Below the pieces are notes generated by a model. That model saw only the letters and a list, made by a program, of their open reading frames with translations, was not told the origin of the DNA and ran no database searches. A program made the position numbers and the translations under genes. Below are positions 1 to 8,840 of a stretch of DNA of 28,600 nucleotides, one piece after another (position 1 is the stretch's first letter; every line of letters begins with the position of its first letter). Source of the DNA: Devosiaceae bacterium (lineage in GTDB: Bacteria; Pseudomonadota; Alphaproteobacteria; Rhizobiales; Devosiaceae); NCBI GenBank assembly GCA_021648375.1, contig JAKISW010000037.1:1-28600 (forward strand), read 5' to 3'.

Positions 1-39
1 TCAAGGTGTTAAGGGACTTATCGTTCGATGAAAGTCAAA

Positions 40-126
40 TGGTGCCCTGGAGAAGACTCGAACTTCCACTTCCATACAGAAACTAGCACCTGAAGCTAGC
101 GCGTCTACCAATTCCGCCACCAGGGC
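40..126 (-). tRNA. tRNA-Leu (anticodon CAG)
   Basis: Read on the minus strand, the acceptor stem GCCCTGG pairs with CCAGGGC, followed by discriminator A and an encoded CCA at 42-40. The D-arm is GCG...CGC, the anticodon stem is CTAGC/GCTAG with loop TTCAGGT (anticodon CAG), there is a long class II variable arm, and the T-arm contains the TTCGAGT loop. The long variable arm and the anticodon identify a leucine tRNA reading CUG. It is transcribed alone, away from the epimerase gene. Confidence 0.96.
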
Positions 127-158
127 AATTCAAAAGGGGCAACAGGATTTGTGCCAGT

Positions 159-187
159 TCACTATGGGGCAAGGCTCAATTTGTCAA
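159..187 (-). promoter_or_regulatory. Likely promoter of tRNA-Leu
   Basis: On the minus strand a perfect -35 hexamer TTGACA (187-182) is followed after 17 bases by TAGTGA (164-159), a weak -10. This would start transcription about 25-30 bases before the mature tRNA 5' end at 126. The -35 is convincing and the -10 is poor. Confidence 0.45.
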
Positions 188-229
188 TCCGCATCTTGTT
201 CTTTTGGCGCCTTGGTTTTTTAATGCCAT

Positions 230-246
230 TTAGGGTCAGGACCTAA
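230..246. repeat. Dispersed near-palindrome, copy 1
   Basis: TTAGGGTCAGGACCTAA, with TTAGG/CCTAA arms around GTCAGGA. The same 17 bases recur exactly at 4339-4355, a 15-base core recurs at 19870-19884, and a degenerate form lies at 21319-21335. This copy lies between tRNA-Leu and the epimerase gene, 127 bases before the epimerase start codon. I do not recognise the element. Confidence 0.75.
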
Positions 247-372
247 TCATTGTTCTAAAAAATTTGCTCATCTGTACCCTCGACAAGCGCCATACTTGGG
301 TTTATCAGAAAGCATTGGGGAATTCTTGTGATTTTTCCAGTGTTCCGGGCAGATTAAAAGGACGCAAACAAC

Positions 373-1350
373 ATGAATTTAGAGTCAAAACTTGTCACTG
401 TAATCGGCGGTTCCGGATTTGTCGGATCCCAATTCATCCAAAAGCTGGCAAAGCTTGGCTGTCGTATTCGTGTCGGGGTCAGAAGGCCCGATCTTGCAGG
501 ACATCTGTTGCCCCTTGGCACTGTTGGCCAGATATTGCCTATTCAGGTGAATGTGCGCAATTATGATTCAGTGGCAAGGGCCGTAAATGGCGCTGATATT
601 GTTATAAATCTGGCGGGCATCTGGTATGAGCGCGGCAAACAGAAATTTGATGCTGTGCATCATCTGGGGGCTGCAAATGTTGCCCGCGCTGCGGCTGAGG
701 CCGGGGTGGCTTCCCTTGTGCACATGTCTGAACTTGGCGCTAATAAAAATTCCAAAAGCACCAATTTTATTGCCCGCGAGCTTGGCGACAGTCAGGTTTT
801 GAAATTATTCCCCAAGGCAATAGTTTTGCGTCCGGCCATAATTTTTGGCTCTGATGACAGATTTTTTAATCTGTTTGGCACCTGGGCGCGCCTTTTTCCG
901 GTTTTTCCGGTTATCGGAGCCAAACATAAGCAACAGCCGGTATTTGTTGGTGATGTGGCTCAGGCTCTGGTGTTAGCTACAAGTGGCAAAGTGCGCAACG
1001 GCACAATATATGAACTTGGCGGCCCAGATGTTGAAACCATGAAAGAACTTATGGGCCGGGTTCTTGACACCAGCAATCGTTCACGCCTGTTAGTTCCAAT
1101 GCCCACCGGTCTGGCAAAATTCGAGGCGGTATTTTTGCAGATATTGCCAAATCCATGGCTGACTGTGGATAAGGTAATTCGCTGGAACACTGATAATGTT
1201 GTTTCACAGGATGCGATTTATGAAAAGCGCAGTTTTGCAGCTTTTGATATGGAACTTGAAACTATGGATGCGGTGCTTCCCACCTATATGTGGCGGTTTT
1301 GCCGCCGCGGTCAGTTTGAGCAGGCTGAGACCGCATCAGCTAAAAACTGA
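373..1350 (+). CDS. NDUFA9-like NAD(P)-dependent epimerase/SDR protein
   Basis: A 325-residue atypical short-chain dehydrogenase. The N-terminal Rossmann motif GGSGFVGS (residues 12-19) binds NAD(P). The following sequence (NVRNYDSVARAVNGADIVINLAG, then LVHMSELGA and VLRPAIIFGSDDRFFNLF) matches the complex I NDUFA9 / NAD-epimerase subfamily common in alphaproteobacteria. The classical catalytic YxxxK is not obvious, as in other NDUFA9-like members, so it may bind a nucleotide rather than catalyse. The start has an AAGGAC ribosome binding site. It converges with metY, 30 bases downstream. Mitochondrial NDUFA9 is a complex I accessory subunit; the role of the bacterial protein is inferred only. 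Confidence 0.88.
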   Translation: MNLESKLVTVIGGSGFVGSQFIQKLAKLGCRIRVGVRRPDLAGHLLPLGTVGQILPIQVNVRNYDSVARAVNGADIVINLAGIWYERGKQKFDAVHHLGAANVARAAAEAGVASLVHMSELGANKNSKSTNFIARELGDSQVLKLFPKAIVLRPAIIFGSDDRFFNLFGTWARLFPVFPVIGAKHKQQPVFVGDVAQALVLATSGKVRNGTIYELGGPDVETMKELMGRVLDTSNRSRLLVPMPTGLAKFEAVFLQILPNPWLTVDKVIRWNTDNVVSQDAIYEKRSFAAFDMELETMDAVLPTYMWRFCRRGQFEQAETASAKN

Positions 1351-1380
1351 CGCGATCTTTTATCTTAGTAATCGTCATGA

Positions 1381-2652
1381 TCAGGCCTTTTCAAGGGCCT
1401 GTTCAATATCGGCAATAATATCATCCACATGTTCAATACCGACTGAAATTCGCACCAGATCAGAAGAAACCCCGGCCGAGGCCAGCTCTTCTTCGTTTAA
1501 CTGGCGATGGGTTGTGGAGGCTGGATGACAGGCCAAAGATTTAGCATCGCCAATATTTACCAGCCTGAGGATCATCTCAAGAGCGTCGATAAATTTGCCC
1601 CCGGCTGCTTCGCCTCCCTTAATGCCAAAACTTAAAATTCCCGATGCTTTGCCCTTGGTGATTTTATCAGCCGTTGCTTTAAACGGGCTGTTTGCAAGCG
1701 CTGCATAATTCACCCAGTTGACCTTTGGATGATCAGACAGCCATTGCGCAACTTTTGTGGCGTTTTCACAATGGCGTTCCATTCTTAAGCCAAGGGTTTC
1801 TAACCCCTGCAGGGCCAAAAATGCGTTGAAGGGAGAAAGCGCTGCCCCGGTATTGCGCAAAGGCACAACCCGAGCGCGCCCGATATATGCTGCTTCTCCA
1901 AGGGCCTCGGTATAAACAACTCCATGATATGATGGATCGGGTTCGTTAAGCACTGCGAAGCGAGCCTTGTTTTTTACCCAGTCAAATTTGCCGCTATCGA
2001 TAATAATTCCGCCGATGGAATTTCCATGCCCCCCAATATATTTGGTCAAGGAGTGAACAACAATATCGGCTCCAAATTCAAACGGGCGGCAAAGATATGG
2101 TGTGGCCACGGTATTATCGACAATCAATGGCACGCCGTGCCTGTTGGCAATTTTGGCCAGCTTTTCTATATCAACAATATTGCCAGCCGGATTGCCGATA
2201 CTTTCGCAAAATATCGCCCTCGTTTTATCGTCAATATGAGCTTCAATGCTTTCGTAATCATCGTATGAGGCCATGCGCACTTCAATGCCCTGACGAGGGT
2301 AGGTATGCTTGAAAAGATTATAGGTGCCCCCATAAAGCTGGGAGGTGGAAACGATGTTATCTCCGGCTTCGGTTATGGTCAAAATGGCATAGTTTATTGC
2401 CGCCATGCCGGACGCAACAGCAAGGCCGCCAATACCGCCCTCCATTTCCGCCAGGCGTTGCTCAATCACCGCCGTGGTCGGGTTCATGATTCTTGTATAG
2501 ATATTACCCGCAACTTTCAGATCAAACAGATCTGCTCCGTGCTGGGTATCGTCAAACGTATAGCTGGTTGTCTGATAAATCGGTACGGCTGCAGCTTTGG
2601 TTGTTGCTTCTGATGTATAGCCATGGTGAAGAGCCAAAGAATCCAGTTTCAT
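1381..2652 (-). CDS. metY: O-acetylhomoserine aminocarboxypropyltransferase (sulfhydrylase)
   Basis: A 423-residue PLP enzyme of the Cys/Met metabolism family. It converts O-acetylhomoserine and sulfide to homocysteine, the direct sulfhydrylation route to methionine. The PLP lysine is K204 in VHSLTKYIGGHG; SGMAAINYAI (about residue 81) and IVDNTVATPYLCRPFEFGADI fit the fold. The length of about 425 favours MetY over the shorter O-succinylhomoserine enzyme MetZ. An AAGGGA ribosome binding site lies just before the ATG, directly after an 18-base palindrome in the leader. I looked for a SAM-II riboswitch and did not find its conserved core. Confidence 0.93.
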   Translation of the reverse strand: MKLDSLALHHGYTSEATTKAAAVPIYQTTSYTFDDTQHGADLFDLKVAGNIYTRIMNPTTAVIEQRLAEMEGGIGGLAVASGMAAINYAILTITEAGDNIVSTSQLYGGTYNLFKHTYPRQGIEVRMASYDDYESIEAHIDDKTRAIFCESIGNPAGNIVDIEKLAKIANRHGVPLIVDNTVATPYLCRPFEFGADIVVHSLTKYIGGHGNSIGGIIIDSGKFDWVKNKARFAVLNEPDPSYHGVVYTEALGEAAYIGRARVVPLRNTGAALSPFNAFLALQGLETLGLRMERHCENATKVAQWLSDHPKVNWVNYAALANSPFKATADKITKGKASGILSFGIKGGEAAGGKFIDALEMILRLVNIGDAKSLACHPASTTHRQLNEEELASAGVSSDLVRISVGIEHVDDIIADIEQALEKA

Positions 2653-2665
2653 GCGTAATTTCCCT

Positions 2666-2683
2666 TTTTTGAAATTTCAAAAA
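2666..2683 (-). promoter_or_regulatory. Perfect 18-base palindrome in the metY leader
   Basis: TTTTTGAAATTTCAAAAA is fully self-complementary and, with one bulged base, extends to CC...GG. It sits 13 bases before the metY start, immediately before the ribosome binding site. It could be an operator or a short hairpin affecting translation. No regulator can be assigned from sequence. Confidence 0.4.
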
Positions 2684-2826
2684 GGACATTACCCCAAAAC
2701 GGCGCTGTTTCCACAGGCCAAATTAGAAATAGATTTTGTTGGTTTGGCTGATCAAGGGTCTTTTATTCTGGAAAACGCCAAAATGACGCAAAAAGATCCA
2801 TAAGTTTTGCTTGCAGGGCCTTGATC

Positions 2827-3306
2827 TTAGGGCCAGGGAGTTACGGGAAGCCCCTCGCCAATCCAGCCTGGTGAGCTAGAAGAACCGGTGGTTCCCCCAT
2901 AAACTGAAAAAATATCGCTAAATCCCATATCGCTCAATCTGGTTTGTACGATGGTGGAGCGGCGGCCGGATGCGCAAATGAAAGCAATGGTTTTACCCGG
3001 ATTTTGCGCCTGAACTTCCGCCAGCTTGTCAAGGAATTGCGGGTCAAGCATAGAGATTGGAATGGCCCCTGTGGCAACACCGGATTGCGTCCATTCTCCT
3101 TCAGTTCTGACATCAATCATCACCAACGTCTGATTTTGCATTCCTGCAAATGCGTCCTGCGCAGTAATGTCATTAGCTGCAGAAAAATTCTGCGCCCGGA
3201 CAGGTGTTGTCATTGCAAACGCTGCCACCAATAATGCGGCCATAACCAGCACCGGTAAAAACATCGCAATATTTAGCTTATATCCGGCCCGACTTACAAA
3301 ATTCAT
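2827..3306 (-). CDS. Exported rhodanese-like protein
   Basis: A 159-residue protein with an N-terminal signal peptide: basic N-region, hydrophobic segment at about residues 12-32, and likely cleavage after VRA at 36-38. A single rhodanese domain follows, with IDVRTEGEW (64-72) and the active-site loop CASGRRS (catalytic C111). It is expected to act in the periplasm in sulfane-sulfur transfer or binding; the substrate is unknown. I chose the ATG at 3306 because AGGA precedes it at good spacing; a TTG at 3324 gives an implausible longer N-terminus. A 16-base tandem repeat lies upstream. Confidence 0.85.
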   Translation of the reverse strand: MNFVSRAGYKLNIAMFLPVLVMAALLVAAFAMTTPVRAQNFSAANDITAQDAFAGMQNQTLVMIDVRTEGEWTQSGVATGAIPISMLDPQFLDKLAEVQAQNPGKTIAFICASGRRSTIVQTRLSDMGFSDIFSVYGGTTGSSSSPGWIGEGLPVTPWP

Positions 3307-3366
3307 CACTATTCCTATCACCAAATTATATATTATGTTTTTCTAATGTAAGATTATGGTTTTGCC

Positions 3367-3417
3367 AAGCCCTTCAGTTAATAAGCCCTTCGGTTAATAA
3401 GCCTTCGATTAATAAGC
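3367..3417. repeat. Three tandem copies of a 16-base repeat
   Basis: AAGCCCTTCAGTTAAT (3367-3382), AAGCCCTTCGGTTAAT (3383-3398) and AAGCCTTCGATTAAT (3399-3413), followed by a partial AAGC. The array lies between uppP and the exported rhodanese, 61 bases upstream of the rhodanese start codon. It may be a repeated operator or slippage product. Confidence 0.85.
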
Positions 3418-3436
3418 TATTCCTGTAATTGAAAAA

Positions 3437-4255
3437 TTAAAAATACCAAAGGGCAAGCAGTGAAGCGCTGCCAACGGCAATCCGCCACCAGCCAAAAAAG
3501 CTAAACCCGTGTTTTGAAACAAAATCCAAAAGATATCTTACCACCAGAGCACCAACGATAAATGCCGCTGCAAAGCCAATGGCGATATCAACGCCTAAGC
3601 CGCCATTGATGATAAGGTCTTTATTTTTGTAAAAATCAAAAACAAAGGCCCCGGTCATTATCGGCAAGGCGATAAAAAATGTGAACTCGGCTGCCGAGCG
3701 TTTATCGGTTCCAAATAATAATGCGCCAACAATTGTTGCCCCGGATCGGGAGACGCCGGGAACCAGCGCCAGCATTTGAAAAATTCCAATAATCAGACAC
3801 AAGTGCCAAGGATATGTATAAATATCATTGTATTTTGGTTTTAAGGGCAAACGATCGACAACAATCAATATTACCCCCCCAACGATCAACATAATGGAGA
3901 TGGTGAACACGCTTTCGTAAAGTACTCCCTGAATAAAATCATAGGCTAAAACTCCAACCATTGCGGCCGGAATTGAGGCTAAAAATACATTGAGCGCAAA
4001 CAGCCACGCCCCCTTCTCACCCCTTAATGCTGCCATCAACAGGGATAGTAATTTAGAAAAATAAATGGTGACAATGGCCAAAATTGCGCCAAGCTGGATT
4101 AGTACAATAAAGGTCGCAGGCTGCTTCATATCAAAATAATATCCGGCCAGCAGCAAGTGCCCGGTGGAGGAAACCGGCAGAAATTCGGTCAACCCTTCAA
4201 GAATGCCAAGTACCAACGGCACAAAAATACCTTGATCCATATTCATATCATCCAT
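3437..4255 (-). CDS. uppP: Undecaprenyl-diphosphate phosphatase (BacA family)
   Basis: A 272-residue integral membrane protein with about eight hydrophobic segments. It dephosphorylates undecaprenyl pyrophosphate so that the lipid carrier of peptidoglycan and O-antigen synthesis can be reused, and gives bacitracin tolerance. Diagnostic motifs are EGLTEFLPVSSTGH (residues 20-33) and PGVSRSG (about 165). Length matches the family. Other possible starts are M4 and M6; no ribosome binding site clearly decides. It diverges from the GST gene. Confidence 0.95.
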   Translation of the reverse strand: MDDMNMDQGIFVPLVLGILEGLTEFLPVSSTGHLLLAGYYFDMKQPATFIVLIQLGAILAIVTIYFSKLLSLLMAALRGEKGAWLFALNVFLASIPAAMVGVLAYDFIQGVLYESVFTISIMLIVGGVILIVVDRLPLKPKYNDIYTYPWHLCLIIGIFQMLALVPGVSRSGATIVGALLFGTDKRSAAEFTFFIALPIMTGAFVFDFYKNKDLIINGGLGVDIAIGFAAAFIVGALVVRYLLDFVSKHGFSFFGWWRIAVGSASLLALWYF

Positions 4256-4338
4256 TAGTTCATCTTATTGGTTCATAAACCGATTTGCGCAGGTCCGACA
4301 ATATTGTATTTTGGTGTCCCAATCACTTCGTAAACAGT

Positions 4339-4355
4339 TTAGGGTCAGGACCTAA
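4339..4355. repeat. Dispersed near-palindrome, copy 2
   Basis: An exact second copy of TTAGGGTCAGGACCTAA (see 230-246). It ends 18 bases before the GST start codon, in the 118-base divergent gap between uppP and GST, so it could be an operator or lie in the mRNA leader. Confidence 0.75.
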
Positions 4356-4373
4356 CAAAGGAAACGTAGCGAC

Positions 4374-5051
4374 ATGGCAAAATTCTTACACCACCGGTTA
4401 GATCCGGCCTCGCGGCTTATCCGTCTCATTTGTGCTGAATATGGTGCCTCCCTTGATATGGAGCAGATTTCCCCCTGGAAGCGGGAGGCCGATTTTATGG
4501 CGATTTCGCCAGCGGCAACTCTGCCGGTAATTATTGAGAGCGGCGGGGAAACAATTGTGGGACCATTGGCCTGCATAAATTTTGTTGAAAAAAATTATGC
4601 CCCCACATCAATTGCAACCCTGATACCGGATGATGATGCTATGCAGGCGGAAATGTGGCGGATGCTGGAATGGATTTTGTTTAAACTCAATGATGAAGTT
4701 ACCAGATATGTGCTGGAGGAAAAACTGGGCCGATCCGAGCGAGGTGACGGATCCCCACAAACTGCTGTATTGCGTGCTGCCAAGACCAACCTTCATGAGC
4801 ATATATTATATTTTGACTGGATTTTGGGCTCACGGGCATGGACAGCAGGAGAGGAAATGTCGCTTGCTGATTTTGCCCTGGCAGCTCATATTTCAACCCT
4901 GGATTATCTGGGCGATATGGATTGGAGCAAAGCAGGAGAAACCAGAGACTTTTTTGCGAGAATGAAGTCCCGCCCATCGTTTCGCCCCTTGCTGGCCGAC
5001 AGGCTGGTTTCACTTCCACCTTCCGCCAATTACGCAAACCTTGATTTTTGA
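4374..5051 (+). CDS. Glutathione S-transferase family protein
   Basis: A 225-residue protein with a GST layout: N-terminal thioredoxin-like domain (about 1-80) including the cis-proline region PAATLPVIIESGGETIVGPLACINFVE (about 42-68) and a C-terminal helical domain with DWILGSRAWTAGEEMSLADFALAAHI (about 144-169). Substrate is not predictable. It heads a plus-strand run with queG, an SDR gene and a GNAT gene; queG starts 28 bases later, so co-transcription is likely. AAAGGA lies 12 bases before the ATG. Confidence 0.88.
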   Translation: MAKFLHHRLDPASRLIRLICAEYGASLDMEQISPWKREADFMAISPAATLPVIIESGGETIVGPLACINFVEKNYAPTSIATLIPDDDAMQAEMWRMLEWILFKLNDEVTRYVLEEKLGRSERGDGSPQTAVLRAAKTNLHEHILYFDWILGSRAWTAGEEMSLADFALAAHISTLDYLGDMDWSKAGETRDFFARMKSRPSFRPLLADRLVSLPPSANYANLDF

Positions 5052-5079
5052 GGCAGCAGGACAGATCCGCATGGTTTGA

Positions 5080-6225
5080 ATGCAGCATGCCATGAGCACG
5101 GAACATAAAAATACCAGCCCGGAAAAACTGGCGAAAATATTAAGGGTCCGGGCGCAAAAACTCGGGTTTGATGCTTTTGGCATTGTTGGTAGCGACGCGC
5201 GCCCTGATCTCAAGCAAAAGCTTGAAACTTCGCTGCAAAACAATTGGCATGCGGAAATGGAGTGGATGGAGAAGACGAAAGCGCGCCGCTCATCCCCAAA
5301 AATCCTGTGGCCTGAAGTGCGCTCAATTATAAGTCTTGGTATGAATTACGGCCCAAAATCTGATCCCATTGCCGATCTGAAACAAAAAAAACACGCCAAT
5401 ATTTCTGTCTATGCGCGCAATCGCGATTATCATGATCTGATCAAGGGGCGCCTAAAGGAGCTTGCCGGTATATTGGCGCGCCACGGGGGCGCACAAGTTA
5501 AGGTATTTGTGGATACGGCACCGGTGATGGAAAAACCCTTGGCTCAAAGCGCCGGGATTGGGTGGCAGGGTAAAAACACCATATTGACCTCGCGCAAGTT
5601 CGGCTCCTGGTTGTTCTTGGGAGCGATTTTTACCGATGCGCAACTTCCTTTGGATCAAGAGCATACTGAGAACTGTGGAAGCTGCACCGCCTGCCTTGAT
5701 GTTTGTCCCACCAACGCGTTTCCTGCTCCGTTTCGTCTGGATGCCCGTAAATGTCTGGCCTACTATAACAACGAACACAAAGGCGCAATTCCCATTGAAT
5801 TCAGAAAACCCATGGGCAACAGGGTTTTTGGATGTGATGATTGTCTGGCGGTTTGTCCGTGGAATAAATTTGCCAAATTTGCCAAGGAAAGCAAATTGAC
5901 CTCTAAAGAGGAACTGCAGTTACCTGATCTTGCAGATATGCTTGTTCTTAATGATGAAAGTTTTAGAAAATATTTTGCAGGATCCCCTGTGAAGAGATTG
6001 GGCCATGCCCGGTTTTTGCGCAATGTGCTGATTGCAGCAGGTAATTCCAATGCCTCTGATTTATTGCCGTTGGTCATTGCAACCCTAAAACACCCGGAAG
6101 CAATTGTGCGCGGCGCTGCTGTTTGGGCGATCAGGCAATTGGCTATGGATGAAAAAGTGGCGCAATTAAGTGCACAATTTAAAAAAGAAGAGCGAAACGA
6201 TCAGGTTTTGAGTGAATGGGAATGA
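5080..6225 (+). CDS. queG: Epoxyqueuosine reductase
   Basis: A 381-residue cobalamin-dependent iron-sulfur enzyme that performs the last step of queuosine synthesis at tRNA position 34 (epoxyqueuosine to queuosine). Two ferredoxin-like clusters are bound by cysteines at 199, 202, 205, 209 (CGSCTACLDVCPT) and 225/252/255/259 (FGCDDCLAVCPW). The proposed catalytic aspartate is D145 in VDTAPVMEKPLAQSAGIGWQGK. A C-terminal HEAT-like stretch follows, as in the family. An ATG at 5092 is an alternative start; the ribosome binding site does not decide. Confidence 0.95.
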   Translation: MQHAMSTEHKNTSPEKLAKILRVRAQKLGFDAFGIVGSDARPDLKQKLETSLQNNWHAEMEWMEKTKARRSSPKILWPEVRSIISLGMNYGPKSDPIADLKQKKHANISVYARNRDYHDLIKGRLKELAGILARHGGAQVKVFVDTAPVMEKPLAQSAGIGWQGKNTILTSRKFGSWLFLGAIFTDAQLPLDQEHTENCGSCTACLDVCPTNAFPAPFRLDARKCLAYYNNEHKGAIPIEFRKPMGNRVFGCDDCLAVCPWNKFAKFAKESKLTSKEELQLPDLADMLVLNDESFRKYFAGSPVKRLGHARFLRNVLIAAGNSNASDLLPLVIATLKHPEAIVRGAAVWAIRQLAMDEKVAQLSAQFKKEERNDQVLSEWE

Positions 6226-6314
6226 CAAAATCATATATAAGCTAGAATCAGTTGCAATGGTCGTTATCTAAGTTTTAGAATTTATCGAAACGATTGAGAA
6301 TTTGAGGGGCTTTT

Positions 6315-7184
6315 ATGGGCGTGTTTTTTTTCGGTATGGGCTATTCTTCTCAAGCAACCGCTAATGCTATTCGCGAAATTATCGACAGAGATATTACAAT
6401 TTTTGGCACTACCCGCTCGCGCCCACGGGCCGAAGAATTGTTGCGGGCGAAAATTCGCTCCCATGCCTTTGACGGACGTGCACCCGGATTGATGCTGGCC
6501 GCTGATCTTAAAAAATCAACCCATGTTATTGCTTCAATTCCGCCAACAAACGGTGCTGATCCTGTTCTTCTTCACCATCAACAAGAGCTTGATAAAGCAC
6601 CTGATTTGCAGTGGCTGGCATATTTTTCTTCCGTGGGGGTCTATTCGGGATCAGACGGGGCATGGATTGATGAAAGTGCTGAACTGGCAAAGGAAAATGA
6701 GCGCGCTGCCGAGCGAATTAAAGTTGAAGAAAGCTGGAGCAATTATGCAAAAAAACGCGAGGTTCCCCTGGCAATTTTTCGCATTGCGGGAATTTATGGT
6801 CCCGGCCGTTCGGCCATCAACAAGCTTGAAGATGGCCTGGCTCATCGCATCATCAAACGCGGCCAGGTATTTAACCGGGTCCATTGCGATGATATCGGGC
6901 GCATTACGGCCCTTGCCATGCAAAATAAACTTGAGGGAATATTCAACCTCACCGATGATGAGCCGGCCCCGCCTCAGGATCTGGTGACCTTTGGCGCCAA
7001 ACTACTCAAAGTAGAACCGCCAAAATCAGTGCCGTTTGAAAAGGCAGAGCTTAGTGAAATGGCAAAAATGTTCTACTCGGACAATAAACGGGTTTCAAAC
7101 GCTAAAATCAAAAACGCCCTGGGAATCGAGCTGCTCTATCCCACCTATCGTGAAGGATTGCGGATGGTCCACGAGGCAAGATAA
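6315..7184 (+). CDS. SDR/NAD-dependent epimerase-like protein
   Basis: A 289-residue atypical short-chain dehydrogenase. It has the N-terminal nucleotide-binding motif FFGMGYSS (residues 5-12), then VIASIPPTNGADP, WLAYFSSVGVYSGSDGAWIDES and FRIAGIYGPGRSAINKL, as in YeeZ-like epimerase relatives. Substrate unknown. GAGGGG precedes the ATG at a good distance. The next gene begins immediately after its stop, so the two are probably co-translated. Confidence 0.85.
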   Translation: MGVFFFGMGYSSQATANAIREIIDRDITIFGTTRSRPRAEELLRAKIRSHAFDGRAPGLMLAADLKKSTHVIASIPPTNGADPVLLHHQQELDKAPDLQWLAYFSSVGVYSGSDGAWIDESAELAKENERAAERIKVEESWSNYAKKREVPLAIFRIAGIYGPGRSAINKLEDGLAHRIIKRGQVFNRVHCDDIGRITALAMQNKLEGIFNLTDDEPAPPQDLVTFGAKLLKVEPPKSVPFEKAELSEMAKMFYSDNKRVSNAKIKNALGIELLYPTYREGLRMVHEAR

Positions 7185-7856
7185 TTGAGCGAATTAAAAG
7201 CTGCTGAGCTGCCAATTCCTTTGGTCCTTAAGGGGGAATTTTGTCGTCTTGAACCACTTAGGCCAATCCATGCCAAGGATTTATTTGAGGCAATTAACGG
7301 ACAGAACATTCAAAAATACCATCAATATCTGTTTGAAACACCCCCGGATAATGAAGCGCAATTAGCCCGCTGGATTGAAGCGGTCAGCGCTGACCCGGAC
7401 ATGATTTATTTTGCGGTAATTAACAAAGCCACCAAAAAATGCGGCGGGCGGCAGGCCCTGATGCGCATAGAACCCAATCATGCTTCAATAGAAATCGGCT
7501 CCATATTATGGGGGCATGGAGTAGCCCGAACCGCAATTGCCACCGAAAGTTTTTACCTGAGCGCCAAACATGTTTTTGATGATCTGGGTTATCGGCGTTT
7601 TGAATGGAAGTGTAACAATCTGAACACCCCCTCAAAACGCGCTGCAATTCGTTTTGGCTTCACGTTTGAGGGAGTATTTCGCCAGCACATGATTATAAAA
7701 GGTGCTAACCGCGATACCGCCTGGTTTTCCATTATCGACAAGGACTGGCCGGCCATTCGCGACCAACTGGAACGCTGGCTGGACCCTGATAATTTTGATG
7801 CCGCAGGGTTGGAAAAAACGCCGCTGTCTACTCCTCGCCAGAAATTATCCGGCTAA
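7185..7856 (+). CDS. GNAT N-acetyltransferase, RimJ/RimL type
   Basis: A 223-residue acetyltransferase. The N-terminal strand GEFCRLEPLRPIHAKDLF, core IEIGSILWGHGVARTAIATE (about 106-125) and the C-terminal half RRFEWKCNNLNTPSKRAAIRFGFTFEGVFRQHMIIKGANRDTAWFSI match the RimJ/RimL-like family; the substrate could be a protein N-terminus or a small amine. It starts with TTG directly after the TAA of the upstream SDR gene, with GAGG at 9-base spacing. The 3' end overlaps the convergent hydrolase gene by 29 bases. Confidence 0.88.
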   Translation: MSELKAAELPIPLVLKGEFCRLEPLRPIHAKDLFEAINGQNIQKYHQYLFETPPDNEAQLARWIEAVSADPDMIYFAVINKATKKCGGRQALMRIEPNHASIEIGSILWGHGVARTAIATESFYLSAKHVFDDLGYRRFEWKCNNLNTPSKRAAIRFGFTFEGVFRQHMIIKGANRDTAWFSIIDKDWPAIRDQLERWLDPDNFDAAGLEKTPLSTPRQKLSG

Positions 7857-8619
7857 TGGTGGATTTCAGCAATACAAGGTCCTGTGGGCGGCTCAAAGAA
7901 TGATCGCCATCGGGCACCATGGTGAAAAATACCGGATCCTGCATAATATGGCTGAGTAATTTTATGGCATGAGAGGGGGGGACGGCTTCATCTTTAGCCC
8001 CCTGCAGAATATATACAGGGCATGCCGTTTCAACTGGTTTGCCAAACAGCAAATGATTTTTGCCGTCCTCAATCAGTTTTTCTGTAATGATATATGGCTC
8101 ATCATAATCAGAGGGCAGTTCAATAAAACCTTCTGCTTGAAGTTCATTAAACTGCTTTTCACTGAAGTGATCTGCCATTAGATCTTTGGTCATATCGATT
8201 GCTGGAGCTATAAGAATAATAGCTTTTACCCTTGGGTTTTTACGTTTCTGCAAAATATTATTCAGCAACAAAGCCAGCCAGCCACCCATGGAAGAGCCAA
8301 TGATAATCTGCTCTTCGTCACTTCTGTCAAAAACTTCTAAAGCCTCTTCCAGCCAGCGGCTTATGTACCCCTCAGAAAATTCACCACTGGATTTTCCATG
8401 GCCACTATAATCAAACCGGGTCGCATTAAGCCCTAAATCCGAAGCAAAACTGTCAATGGCTATAGCTTTTGATCCCTCCATATCGGATTTAAAACCCCCA
8501 AGCCAAAACAGGGAGGGTTTGTGCTCCCCTTCAGCAAAAACTAACTGTGTTCGCAATAAAGCTATTGTTCTTTGTTTGTGATTACCGATGATTTCTATGA
8601 ACTCAGGAAGCTGTGGCAA
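7828..8619 (-). CDS. Alpha/beta hydrolase, ABHD10/carboxylesterase-like
   Basis: A 263-residue alpha/beta hydrolase. The nucleophile is S110 in the elbow GSSMGGW, the acid is the aspartate of QGAKDEAVPP, and the histidine is in VPDGDHSLSRP; RFDYSGHGKSSGEF (68-81) precedes the elbow. The best match in memory is the ABHD10 esterase/thioesterase group; the natural substrate is unknown. The start is TTG at 8619: GGAG lies 8 bases upstream, an in-frame TAA lies just before, and the next methionine is beyond residue 45. It is divergent from infC. Confidence 0.87.
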   Translation of the reverse strand: MPQLPEFIEIIGNHKQRTIALLRTQLVFAEGEHKPSLFWLGGFKSDMEGSKAIAIDSFASDLGLNATRFDYSGHGKSSGEFSEGYISRWLEEALEVFDRSDEEQIIIGSSMGGWLALLLNNILQKRKNPRVKAIILIAPAIDMTKDLMADHFSEKQFNELQAEGFIELPSDYDEPYIITEKLIEDGKNHLLFGKPVETACPVYILQGAKDEAVPPSHAIKLLSHIMQDPVFFTMVPDGDHSLSRPQDLVLLKSTISRIISGEE

Positions 8620-8840
8620 AATTTATTCTCCGTACTGTAACAAGAGGATGAACACTGTTTTTGTTTGCAAATTTAATACACTGGCAAAAAAATCACCATA
8701 TACAGACAAAACTATTGATATGAGTGCTGATTTGACTGTTGACTTTATGGCCAACCCAAACGATTTTAACCCACGAATTGTGCTGATACCAATATTTGAG
8801 CACAAGTGCTTAACGTTAACAATGTGAAGGATCAAACAAC

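Noticed and set aside
2653..2826. SAM-II riboswitch upstream of metY
   Set aside because: Expected in alphaproteobacterial methionine genes, but the conserved pseudoknot core could not be found; only a palindrome is present.
3367..3417. CRISPR array
   Set aside because: The repeats are contiguous 15-16-mers without spacers, and no cas gene is present.
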